Source: Odobenus rosmarus divergens
Lineage: Eukaryota > Chordata > Mammalia > Carnivora > Odobenidae
Direction: 5' to 3'
Assembly: GCF_000321225.1 (NCBI RefSeq)
Contig: NW_004450583.1
Coordinates: forward strand, 2,607,772-2,671,771
Length of the DNA stretch: 64,000 nt
The notes beneath the pieces are model-generated. The model was not told where the DNA came from. It did not search any database and saw nothing but the letters and a program-made list of their open reading frames with translations. This document shows positions 45,641-56,090 of the stretch, piece by piece (positions within the stretch are counted from its first letter, which is position 1; each line of letters begins with the position of its first letter). Position numbers and translations under genes: made by a program.

Positions 45641-47082
45641 TGTTTAAGAGAAGCCAGACCTTTTTTTTAAAGTGAAATCTCTTTATCATTTATTATAGGT
45701 GGCTACATTGGTATTCAAGTACCTTGTATGGGTGCCCCAAAATCCAGTCATCCCTATGGGTCAAGTATGGTTTGTTTGGCCCAGTTTTAGATTTTGAACT
45801 AGACTTAAGGTTTCTGACTCTCAGCTAAGTACCTTCTCTGTTAGGACAAATTAATATCTCTTTACCTGCTAGAATAGATAACTTCTCAGATGTTATGACA
45901 CTGGGTAGAGTTTCCATGGGAGATATCAGAGAATAACCTTTGCAGAATGTAGAGAAGCAATAAAACCCACTGGAGAACGTGATTACCAGACGGCTTTCTT
46001 TACTTCTACTTGGTGCATTGTGCTTTTGGCACAGCGAGAACAGGCACCCTGGGGGGCTGAGTCCAGCTCTCCTCAGATCATTCTTATATTTAAGGTTGGC
46101 AGTTTACTTCCAGGTCCATGTGAGCCCTTTGATGTCCTAATCCAAAGCACTGTCATGCTGGAGAACTTTTTCCTGAACTCAGTCCTGTCACCAAATGTCA
46201 TTGTGCCGCTGTGCAGGCAGATGTGGAGCATGTGGCTGCAGTTGGGGCCTTTGGATACTTCCTTCATAAATAGCAGATTTAGGACCAGACAAGGAATTGG
46301 TACATCAGCCACAAATCCTGAGAAGGATAATGCCAGATTCATTTGGCTGCTGGCATTTCATTTGTGGGTGTGTTAAAGGTCTCTGAACCTCTTAGAGGAA
46401 TATGATGAGAAAAATGTGGTTCAGACTGCCCATCCAGTTTCTTATTGAACTTTGGGTACTCAATAAGTAGGCAGGTAGAAACAGGTGTTCAGGCTTCCAG
46501 GTCTGGTCCTTTCCAATTTTATAAAATTAAAAACTTTGTTTTTAAATTCCGGTTTCTCTTTCTTGGGCTCCTTTTATCTTCTATGGTAGTTCCCTTCTGC
46601 CTACTACAAGCTTCTCATTCCATTAGGCTCTCTGTTGCTCTCCTTTGCCAAGTGTCCCCTCTCAGGAGAACATCTTATGTCAGCTACAGAGCACTGGCAT
46701 GATAACATTTCAGAACTGGAAGAAACTTTTTAAGACTTAGGTTTCAACACCTTCATGTCACATAGGTGGAAACTGAGGTAGAGAGGAAAGGACAGGTTAC
46801 TTGAAGCCATATAGTGGTTGGTCAAAGACATACCTGGAACTCAGTTTTCTAGATCCCTCCCCACCACTCCAATACTCTTCCTCACCTCACTGTAGCATTT
46901 TAACTTTGCCTTGAAATTAAGGCAGAATATATTCTCTGGGGTAAAACTCTTCTTCACTTCTCCTGCCCTTAATTCTGAACAATGTGGAATTGCTAATATT
47001 GGACCGGTTTTGCCCTATAAAAATGTCAGTTTCATATGGTTCAACCAATACTTAGAATTTGACCAACAGTACCTGTACATTT
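45640..47082. other. Unique noncoding DNA with one MIR relic
   Basis: Ordinary sequence. The open frames near 46020-46376 on both strands overlap and show no domain. A MIR relic lies at about 46730-46860. Confidence 0.55.
46730..46860 (-). repeat. MIR fragment
   Basis: 'cataggtggaaactgaggta' then 'gagaggaaaggacaggttac' resembles the reverse MIR core. Confidence 0.7.
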
Positions 47083-47317
47083 AAGAAATGCAGGCCATGG
47101 GGCACCTGGGTGGCTCAGTCGTTAAGCATCTGCCTTCGGCTCAGGTCATGATCCCAGGGTCCTGGGATCGAGCCCCGCATCAGGCTCCCTGCTCAGCAGG
47201 AAGCCTGCTTCTCCCTCTCCCACTCCCCCTGCTTGGTTCCCTCTCTTACTGTCTCTCTCTCTATCAAATAAATAAATAAAATCTTAAAAAAAAAGAAAAG
47301 AAAAGAAATGCAGGCCA
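47083..47317 (+). mobile_element. CAN SINE (tRNA-Lys-derived), plus strand, with TSD
   Basis: Full-length carnivore SINE: head 'ggggcacctgggtggctcag' at about 47099, A-box-like 'tggctcagtcg', B-box-like 'gggatcgagcc' near 47165, CT-rich region 'ctctcttactgtctctctct', then AATAAATAAATAAAATCTT and an A-rich tail with AAAAG units. The body is 47098-47302, between 15-bp perfect TSDs aagaaatgcaggcca at 47083-47097 and 47303-47317. The head type is the one common in bears, seals and mustelids rather than the dog-specific SINEC_Cf, which supports an arctoid source. Confidence 0.98.
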
Positions 47318-47589
47318 CCTAGCCTTTTTCTCTGGATGATTGTTGATTTGAGGGGTAGGTTGGTCTGGGTGACCATAGCATGATGCTGACGAGCTCAGAT
47401 CACAGGTCAGAGGACTTTGTAAGCTTCTGAGCTTGCCTCTTTCCCCATCCCAGTTGACAAGCCTCTCGCCAGGCTGCCACCCCAACAGTGATGTTCCAGA
47501 TGGGGCTGTGGGTGGTCACAGTGAGGGGAGGCTGATGTCCATCACTGACCTGCTGTGATACAGTAAAAAGTGAAGTGGCTATTGATGTT

Positions 47590-47795
47590 GGGGAGCCTGA
47601 CATTGAATCTTGGATCCACAACTTTTTAGCTGGGTGACCTTGGACTGAGGGTCATAAGTTCTCTGGGTTTTAGTTTTCTCATCTTTAACATAGTAGATTC
47701 TCATCATGATTTGTGCAAATAAAACAACATAATATGCAAAATTGCTGGGCCAGTGCTTGGTGTGTAGTGAGGCCTCAATAAATGGCTATTTTTAA
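47590..47795 (+). repeat. Long MIR copy
   Basis: 'tgacattgaatcttggatcc', 'agctgggtgaccttggactg', 'ttagttttctcatctttaac' and 'tagtgaggcctcaataaatg' follow plus MIR order. Confidence 0.9.
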
Positions 47796-49076
47796 GCACA
47801 CGCACATACCCTCACCCTTTGTGGTACCAGGCTACTAAGCCAGTAATGTCACCTTTGACTGAGCATGGCACCATTTACCTCTTTATAAATCTCTCCCCTT
47901 TTCTGCATGTCTAATATGAGCATCAAAGCTGGTTCTTGCTAGATGCTTGAGTTCTGTGGATAAAGTTTATCCTCTCAGGTAGATTGCATTTTTATTAAGG
48001 GCAGTGATTTGTTTGGGACCCTCACTATTCCTACTTCAGCTCTAGGTTCATAGCAGGGCCTTGGATGAAATAAACCAGTGGAGAAAACAAGCTTCTTTGC
48101 AGACAATCTCACACTTACTGTATAACCTAGTGGAGATTTCCCTGGTGGTGTTTGCATAATGTTCCATGTTTCAGCCCCACATTTAATGCTTGGTGATTGT
48201 GAGGGTGAAAGGTGGCTTTTCTCAAATGGTAAACTGGTTCTTAGAGTCGACACCAGCACTCTATGTCCTTTGGGGAGGGGGGATGCTGTTTCCACCCATA
48301 GATTATCGGGGGATTCCAGCCAGGTTCCAATTGCCCTGTGATAATGCAGTACTTTGTTCCTGAGCAGGTTAAGAACTGATATCCCCATTATGTAGCATAT
48401 CATGAAATGAATGTTATTGTTAAGTGTAAGGACAGGACATATTAGTGGTATCTTTTATTACACAGTCTTCATTATAAAAGAACAGCTCTTGCTGAAGTAG
48501 TCCCCATTTGATAGGTAGCAGGACATTGTTCTTTTACTGCTGGCTCTGATTAAGGCTGGGATAATGCATTGTTCCTGCCTGTTATGTCCATCAGAAAACA
48601 AGGTAAAATAGATGAGCATATGTTTGCAACAGATTAAAAAGACTGGTGTAAAGTCCATTAGTAATTCTCATATTTAGGATTTGCTTTCTACTGTACTTAC
48701 GCACCAAATCTGCAACATTTAATCTCTTCCCTGCGAGACCAGCTGAGAGAACGTTTTTCCCCTTCTGAGTGATAGGCCTGGGTTTTCTGAGACAGAGCAT
48801 TTGTCTGTCAGGGCCCATGGCTGCTGTGGTGATTTACTTGCCGTCAGATGATGTTGGTGTCCGGCTGGTGATATAGCCTTGCTGGATATGGGGAAATTTG
48901 TTACCTTTAGCTTTGACAGGAAGATAATTGCTGATGGTTAACAGAACTGAGCCAAATCCATTGGTTTTTCAGTAACACAAGCATAGAACTGGTTTCGAGA
49001 ACCCTGCTTTTCTCTATATAAACTTCAATTCCTGGCTGCTTTTTCTTCTCCTTTTTTTTTTTTTCTGTTTGTTTAA

Positions 49077-49099
49077 AGTGTGTGTGTGTGTGTGTGTAT
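49077..49099 (+). repeat. (GT)n microsatellite
   Basis: About 11 GT units following a T-rich patch (T13 near 49052-49064). Confidence 0.95.
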
Positions 49100-49218
49100 C
49101 TTGATGGGAATGTACCAAATTCTGCTTCTTGTTTCTTTTTTTAATTGCTAGCGTTATATTAGTGTGAGGACTAAGGGAATGTTTGTTCATTCTACAGAGA
49201 AAAGCCATTAGGGGAAAG

Positions 49219-49220
<2 letters not shown>

Positions 49221-49251
<31 letters not shown>
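49221..49251 (+). repeat. (GT)n microsatellite
   Basis: About 15 pure GT units, 120 bp from another GT tract. A likely polymorphic marker and Z-DNA-prone. Confidence 0.97.
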
Positions 49252-49252
<1 letters not shown>

Positions 49253-50089
49253 AGGGGGAGTGTCTGGCAACACCAGAGACAGCTGGCCACTTGCTAAAGA
49301 GGTTGGTGATCAGTGGGACATTGTTTTGTTAGGCACCTCTCCTGAGAACACATAAATCGGGGCCTCTGTTATGTAGCTTGTCAATTTTTCTTCACACTGT
49401 GCAATCAAGTGATTGGTTTGACAAAGCTTTGTAATGTTTGAGCCTCGAGGGCTTCTCGGTAAAAGTCTTAAAAGGATGGAAACAAGCTCAGAGAGTCCCA
49501 GGGGACAGAACTATGCTTCTTAGTATAGTGGACAGGTTCTGGATTTGGGAAGATGATGAGCTCATCTAGTTCTCTTGGAAGAGAGGGGCAGGGCCAGGCT
49601 GCAGGGTGTAAGTTGGGGAAGGAGTATGGAGAATGGAATAGAGCTATCTTCTAGCCCATCCTCTCCAATCTTGATAACAATGGCCCCTCAGAAAGCCCCA
49701 GTGTTACGAGTTTCCCCTTTGGAGACCTGGATTTGGAGCTTGAGATGACCTACCTTAGGGAGGTAATGGGCTCTAAATGTGTCCGTGTTTACCGACAGAG
49801 AAGCTTGCTTTCTGAGGAACTGTGTATTCTGATATGCAGGTGCTGTGTGCTGAAGTGAATCCATTCACCTCCCTTTTCTTGTGCCTTTTGGAGAGTTCTT
49901 CCTCCCCTGTCCCAAGATATCTGGACACTATCAAGTCTGCTGTATGTTGGTCTTAACACTTTTTCTTGGCAACGGGAATTCTCTGCCTTAAAGCCTAGAG
50001 AACTCTAGATGTCCTTCAGTGTTGCAGGAAAGGGTCGCCTGAATCATCACAGCATCTAGAGGTAGGAATCTAGAAAAGCCCTTGCTATG

Positions 50090-50850
50090 ATGCTGAGATT
50101 TATAAGTGGATCCAGATGCTATCCTCCCTGTTTAGCCATGTGTATGGGTAACTGTAGCCTTTACAGGCTGGCCTCATCACCCTTCCTCCGTCCTCACATC
50201 GGTCCAGTCACCAGGCACTCAGAACCCTTTGCCAATAGAGTTGTCATGGGTGTCCCCTTCTTTCCCTCCCTTTAGCCATTGCCCTGGCCAAAGCCGTCAT
50301 CAGTTCCTCCCTCAACTTTTGTAATGGCACCTCAGCTAGTTTGTGCCTTTGGCTTCCATCCCCTTGAACATACCCTACTCATTGATTCAGTGCTGGTCTT
50401 TCTAAGACACTGATCTGGCCGCAGAGCTCTGACAGCAATTGACTGTTGATCTCTTCCATTTCCTACTTTGTTCATCCTTGCCTTCTCTTTCCCTCTAGAC
50501 TGCAGAGTCCTTGAGGGCTAAGCCAACATTCTGTGTTTATTCTCCTGAGATGTTCATTCTTCTCATCTCTGCTCATTAAATTCTCTTAATGTTCAGGGCC
50601 CAGTATCAGTGCCAGCCATCACCCCCGGGAAGTGTTTCCTGCTTCCCCAAATTGAAACATAGTCCTCCTTGGGGACTAGCTGCTGTATTATTACTAATAA
50701 TACTGTTCACTTGTCTCTTATGCTCACAGGCTGGTGAGCCCCTTGAGGGCCAGGGACGTGTCTTGCTGGACTCTGCCTCTCTACCGCCTGACACTGCCCC
50801 TTGCACACAGTGATGGCCTGGTGACTTTTGTTGAATGAATAAATGAAGTT
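50090..50850 (+). mobile_element. L2 LINE 3' part
   Basis: 'tggtctttctaagacactga' (L2 'gatctttctaaaacacaaatctgatc'), 'agactgcagagtccttgagg', 'agtgtttcctgcttccccaa', 'gctggtgagccccttgaggg' and the end 'tttgttgaatgaataaatga' give a long L2 tail in order. The inner L2 end words at about 50500 and again at 50735 suggest either two overlapping copies or an internal duplication. Inactive. Confidence 0.85.
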
Positions 50851-52290
50851 AGAGTTTGGTGACAGACTAATGATTCCTGAGTTGTTGAGTGCTAATGCCT
50901 GGTAAATGACTTAGTTCTTTAAGCTAGCTTTTTATTGAGAACTCACTGCATAAAACACATCAGTGTTTTGTCCAGGAATAGGGGAAAAGACACAGACATC
51001 ACCACTTCCTGATTCCATGCCCAAGACAGACACCACCGGCTCTCTCACAGCGCTCTCCCTCAGTGAGGCCTCATATCCTCTGTGAGTCTGGCTCAACACG
51101 TCATTCCTGGAAGCTGCTACCCATCATCTGGCGTTAGCCTTGGCAGTGACTTTCCTGCCACCCTCGCATCGTTTATGGTGAGAGGTCCTGAGAAGGCTGA
51201 CATTGTCCTTTCCCAAGGGTACTTAAGTTCACTAAGGAGATTAAGTAAATATTTCTAAAGTGCTTAGTATGTGGACCATTTAGATAATAATACAAGACAC
51301 TAAATGATTCAGAGCTAAACGGGTATGGGGTGGGGTGCAGACAGTAAATACCAGGAAAGCTGGGAAAGTGAGGGAGCATGCTGAGCCAGGGCAATCAGAG
51401 AATACTGCCTGGAGGAGGTGAGTCTCAGGGCCCAAGGAGGTGGGAGGACAGCCTGTGGCAGGGGAAGAACAGTACAGGCAGCTACTCCGGTGAGGCAGAC
51501 CTGAAGAGAGAAGGGGGCTTTATGTTCTTTTCTCATGGTCAGGCAACAACCTCTAAGCGATGCAGTGGCCAGAAGTCACAAGGACTTGGGACACTGCCAC
51601 AGCATTCTCCATGACTTGTGAGCTGGTGCCTATCGCTGAAAAATCCCTTTTAAATTCTTTACTCCAAGCGATCATTAAAAAAAAAAAAAAATCATCATTT
51701 TTGAAATCTGCCTTTAACCCCCAGATCATCTTTTTCCATTTCTACTCTCTGGACAGTAAAAAACTGGAATATTTCTGTGTTTGTTCTGCTCTCCATGGGT
51801 AACCTCTCTTCCCGCATGATAAATACACATTTGAAAATATTGATTTGCTGCTACCCCTTTGAAAAGCTTAAGAAGGTTGACCTCTGCCTTGGCGTTCTCA
51901 GACTTGAATTTTTCAGACTGACCAATCGACCCCTGGAAAAGGCTGTGAAACATTACCTGCGGGTCCTGGAGGGCTTTTCTGGAGGACTGAGGACGCACTG
52001 GCAGTGGCTTGGCAAATGCCTGAAAGGAGGGCCTTTTAATAAAATGCTGTGTGTCCGTGGCTCACATCTAATGACTTTTAAATAGCTTGTAGGAAGGGAA
52101 AAATCTCCATTGTAGAGTCAGAGAGTCACCCCAAGGGAAGTGCCATTTTCCAGACATGTCTCAGAAACCTGGGGTCCCCTAGGCCCAGAGCGGATGATGG
52201 TGTGTTGTGCCTTAAAGTTTGCTTCCTCTCTGCCCCCCGCCTGCTCCCCACCAACCGCTTCTCGTTTTATTTTTTTCCCTTGGTTTTACC
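50850..52290. other. Unique noncoding DNA with old repeat
   Basis: 51215-51480 resembles the old 'aagtgcttagtatgtggacc' interspersed text. There is an A14-type run near 51677-51690. No gene supported. Confidence 0.55.
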
Positions 52291-52500
52291 ACTGTGTGAC
52301 CTCGTGTTGTATTTTTTCTGAATGACAATGAAAGTAATTGAAAATATTGATTGGCAGTACAGTTAAGTTGTCAACACAACCATTTAATTTGTCAGGAGGA
52401 CTTGTTAAATTGTCAAAAATCATATAAAAAAACTCCTTCAGTCACTGATGATATACATTAGAGATGTTCATGAATCAAATGGGCCATTTTGGAGATAAGT
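52290..52500. promoter_or_regulatory. Candidate conserved noncoding block with phased sites
   Basis: AT-rich unique DNA containing three copies of TTAANTTGTCA that start at 52363, 52384 and 52405, exactly 21 bp apart. The TGTCA part equals the MEIS/PREP/TGIF core (TGACA on the other strand), and a TGACAAT lies just upstream at 52324-52330. The equal helical phasing suggests a cooperative binding array. Binding is inferred. Confidence 0.45.
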
Positions 52501-53224
52501 GTTGAAGAAAAATTCTGAAATGGTTTTCTTCGACACGTTTGTGTTCTCTCCTTTTTCCTCTCTTCCACTCTCTCTCTGATCACACGTCGCAAAGAATATG
52601 GGAACCATTTTGGCAAGACAAGGTGGGTGAGGGATACTCGGGTGAGCGGAGGAGGCCTCACTGAGTGTATCAGATGGCAGAAGAAAGATCATTTTATAGC
52701 AATCCAATTAGGATATTCTGAGCCAAATACCCTGAAGTTATTAATTAGGACAAAATGCTTAGAAGGTTCCTTTTCCCATTATGTATAGGATTTAAAACAT
52801 GGATCTTGGATTTTTTTTCTTTTTTTTTTTTTTTTAAGGAAATTGTCTTTTAGGGGCTCTGGGCTCTTATCTCTGCTAGCCCTGTGTGAAGATGGGTAGG
52901 CAACATCCTGCTTCCTGTTCAAATGCTTGAGGCACTGCTGTAATCTTCCTGCATTTTCACTGTTGTTCATCTAGTTCCTGAAGGGCCTATGTTCCCAAAT
53001 GGAATTGGAATTAGCTTTATTTAGATTAATTTAAGAGCAGTGCTATCTGCTACCTATTGTTCAAAATGAGTCAGGTCACTCTTGATGTCATTAGTCTTTA
53101 GCTCTACTTAATTTAATAGTGTATTAGGGCTCAGAAATCCAACTTGACCTAGCGTAAGAGAATAAAGGATTTTATTGGAAGACTACTTAGGTCACTCCCA
53201 TAGTTCCCAGAATTCTAAAAATGT
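52500..53224. other. Unique noncoding DNA
   Basis: Contains T runs at 52811-52835 and an AT-rich block near 52990-53130 (TTAGATTAATTTAAGAG). No gene recognised. Confidence 0.5.
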
Positions 53225-53720
53225 TGTAGGTAGAATTCTAAAAATGGCCCTAGCCCTGAGAATTGTGAATGTGCTGTAATTGCCATGATTGTGTTATGGT
53301 GTAATGTAGACCTTTAAAAAAAGGGATTATCCTAAAAGTAGGCCTTTAAAAATGGGATTATCCATGTGGGCTGAGCCTAATCATACAGTCCTTAAAAGCA
53401 TAGAACTTTCTTCAGTTGGTAGAAGAAAGGGATGCCGTAGACATTTGATGGAGCGGGAGAGGGATTTGACATTCTGGCTTGATGATGGAGGAGCTCCTGT
53501 GAGAAGGTATCCGGACAGCTTCAAGAGGCAGAAAGTACATCCCAGCAGGCAGCCTGGAAGGAATCAGGGACATCAGATCCGTAACTGCAAGGAACTGGAT
53601 TTTTTCTGAGTGAACTTGGAAGGTGATGTCCCCCCACCCCGGAATCTCTGGATAATAGTCCAGCCTGACTGACACCCTGATTTTGGCCTTGTGATAGATA
53701 TCCTGAGTGTCACATCCAGC
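53225..53720 (+). mobile_element. Probable MaLR-type LTR
   Basis: 'ttaaaaatgggattatccat', 'gggctgagcctaatcataca', 'gcaggcagcctggaaggaat' and 'tgacaccctgattttggcct' follow, in order, the mammalian LTR text with 'ggattatccaggtgggccc ... gacaccttgattttggac' (ERVL-MaLR class). It is noncoding and the subfamily is uncertain. A 13-bp word (gtagaattctaaa-type) is repeated near 53209-53243 at its left edge. Confidence 0.6.
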
Positions 53721-54364
53721 TGAGGTGAGGGGGCTGGGTGGGTGGCAGTGGCAGGTAAATGCAGTCCTAGGATTGGAGTCCTGCATCCACTTCTGTGGCC
53801 AGGAGCCAAGGTATATCCCTCCACAAGTTCAGGGACAGCCCCGAAAGAAGGGAATGCAGTTCTGGGAAGATAATGCAATAAATGCCCACCAAAAGTAACG
53901 CCGAGTTTCATGTTGTTAGGATGTATGTTTTTTCCACATTCTCAAATCTCTGAGATAGGGATGAATCTCGCCATATTATGGCATCTTATGGAAGAAAGCT
54001 GTGACCAGGGTCTGTCATGGCGTATTTGTCTCTGCCTAAGCTGGGGCCTCCTCGGCAGTTATCTTTGAGACTCCCCTGGGCTGTAACGTTTAGTCAACAA
54101 GCTACTGAAGGACCATTTGAGGAAAGACTATAACTCTGGTTATTGTCTGAAAACCTTCTGTTGACATTTCCTGGTAAGATTGAGGACATGCCAGTATCAA
54201 AACTTGAAGAATGCATGTTGGTGGCTGCATCAGTTATACTCTTGACTGACAGAGAAGAGGGTATTTTGCATGGAAAACACAAACATCAATCAACTCTGAG
54301 GTGAAAATTGATTCCAAAGAGGCAGTTTTTGGAAACCTTATGCTGTGTATTCCATATTTATATA

Positions 54365-54382
54365 TACACACACACACACGCG
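54365..54382 (+). repeat. (AC)n microsatellite
   Basis: Short TATATACACACACACACACG tract, about eight AC units, with a CGCG end. Confidence 0.9.
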
Positions 54383-54974
54383 AGTGATAAAAATCTATGT
54401 CTAAATTAGTCTAAAAGAACTATTTTAATAAGTATAAAATAAAAATTCAAAGTGATTGGAAAACATTATGTTTCAGTTTAGTAGTTCTGTTTTTCTTAGT
54501 GGTACATAAAATCATGGGATAGTAAATGGCACATTAGATTCAAATAATTTTAAATATAACATTTTTGTGTATTACACATTAGTTATAAGATAGGGATATT
54601 TTCCTTGGAAAAGTAGAAATTGGAATTTTGGCCTTGTGATGGGCTGGAGGAATTGGTGCCTTTTAAAGTTTAAAGTTGCTAAGATACCCCTTGATTAGAA
54701 TCTAAGAGAGTGGGTGGAGAGTCTGACGTAGATTAAAATTATGCTACTCATGTGTCTCAGCCTCTCTACTCCATACATGTCTCCGCTATCTACTGACTCA
54801 CATGCCCCTGGGCTCTCAACTGGAATTTGCTGTTAGATAGTAGGTTGAAGGTCTTGGGCTGGACCAAAAGTGGTGAGAGTAGGTGCCCTTGGTATTTGTA
54901 ACCTGGCTTTGCTTTTGTTTCTGGCCCAACTTGGTATTTTGCTATAGCAGAAAGAACATAGGAGACCCTATTTT

Positions 54975-55085
54975 TGTAGCATCTTTGCCACTGACTAGCT
55001 ATGAGACTTTGTTCTCTGCATTCACCTGTCTTGGAGCTCTCTCTTTCTGTGTGTAATGGGGGCTCTAAGCCAGAGCACCTCAGAT
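54975..55085 (+). repeat. Probable MIR fragment
   Basis: 'ttgccactgactagctatga' followed by 'gactttgttctctgcattca' and 'tgtgtaatgggggctctaag' is a diverged plus MIR core. Confidence 0.65.
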
Positions 55086-55164
55086 GTCATTTGCAGCACT
55101 AATGTTTTGTTTTCACAAAATTTATCCAGTCTTATAGCATTTCTTTGGTGTCCCATTTCTCTAT

Positions 55165-55345
55165 AAGTTGGCTCACAGTTTTTGAGTGCCTATGGCTTGC
55201 TTGAGCCCTTTGCTTAGCTCTGTGTGAGAGAGCCGCTAAAGAGGCAGTTCTTACCCTTGGGGAGCTTACATTTTCATTCCAGAGAGAGGACAGAGACCTG
55301 AAATGGGGACAGTTGGAAGAATATGTGAGTAGCTAACTGAATGAA
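55165..55345. repeat. Ancient interspersed repeat piece
   Basis: 'tttttgagtgcctatggctt' and 'ttcttacccttggggagctt' plus 'acattttcattccag' parallel the old repeat text found several times in this window. Confidence 0.55.
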
Positions 55346-55564
55346 GAGTGTGGACTGTTAAGAACATTCTAGAGAGGGTTTGTTTTGGTTAGCAAGGAAC
55401 AAGCTGGAGGGTTAGGGGTAAATGATCTGTGAACTTAAATCAATCAGGAGTGCTTATTGTGTTTGTCTGTTGGGGTCTCTGAATTGCCTCTCATTTGTCC
55501 TCATTCCAGGCATTTAAATGGGCTGATGTCAGCTGCAAAACACATAGGGACCTTTAGGGCAGAC

Positions 55565-56090
55565 TTTTTTTTTTTTTTTTCTTTCCTCTAGGCTTTATTC
55601 AGAAGCCTCTGCAGGTCAAAGTGGGAATTGGGTGTCTGAGGCCCCTTTCTTCACACATGTCTAGACCTGCCACTGGGGCTTGGGTCACTGCCATAGCCAG
55701 TGCAGGGTCATCTGATACGAGCAGTATTTCCGCTCCCTGAGGTCATTCGGGCACCTAGGCTCCTTCTTCCTGGTTGCTCTGCCATTCCTTAGCTAGCTGT
55801 CCTTGTCTTCATGGCCAAATCTGGCTCACCAGCAACTTAAATCTGCTCCATCCCATGGGAAGAGGGGAGGCAGCATGAAGCATAGCCAGCTTCCTTTTCC
55901 AGGTTACGACATCAATTGTGCACACACCACTTTGCCAATATTCCATTAGCTTTGTCTTAGTCACGTGGTGCCTCCACGCTGAAGGGGAACTGGGAGATGT
56001 AGTACCCTGCTACAATTCACAGGGCATTCTGTAACTGAAATAAATACGGGGTGGGGAGGGGGGTTGGTGCGGAATACAGGGGACAGTTAG
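55565..56090. repeat. Old interspersed repeat, family uncertain
   Basis: Begins with T16 at 55565-55580. Includes 'ccaatattccattagctttg', 'tcttagtcacgtggtgcctc' and 'gaactgggagatgtagtacc', which resemble the common mammalian repeat text 'aatattccattggccagaat ... cacatggccacacct ... ctgggaaatgtagtc'. Diverged and noncoding. Confidence 0.5.

Larger units (their letters stand above)
47318..50090. other. Noncoding DNA with MIR and GT repeats
   Basis: Contains a MIR at 47590-47795 and two GT microsatellites (49077-49099, 49221-49251). A conserved-looking AT-rich part lies near 48580-48760. No gene supported. Confidence 0.55.
53720..55560. other. Unique noncoding DNA with a CA repeat and MIR relic
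   Basis: A (AC)n tract lies at 54365-54382, a MIR relic at 54975-55085 and an old repeat piece at 55165-55345. The left part, 54300-54620, is AT-rich and unique. Confidence 0.55.

Noticed and set aside
47098..47302. Functional tRNA-Lys gene
   Set aside because: The A- and B-box-like words belong to a CAN SINE with CT tail, poly-A and TSD.
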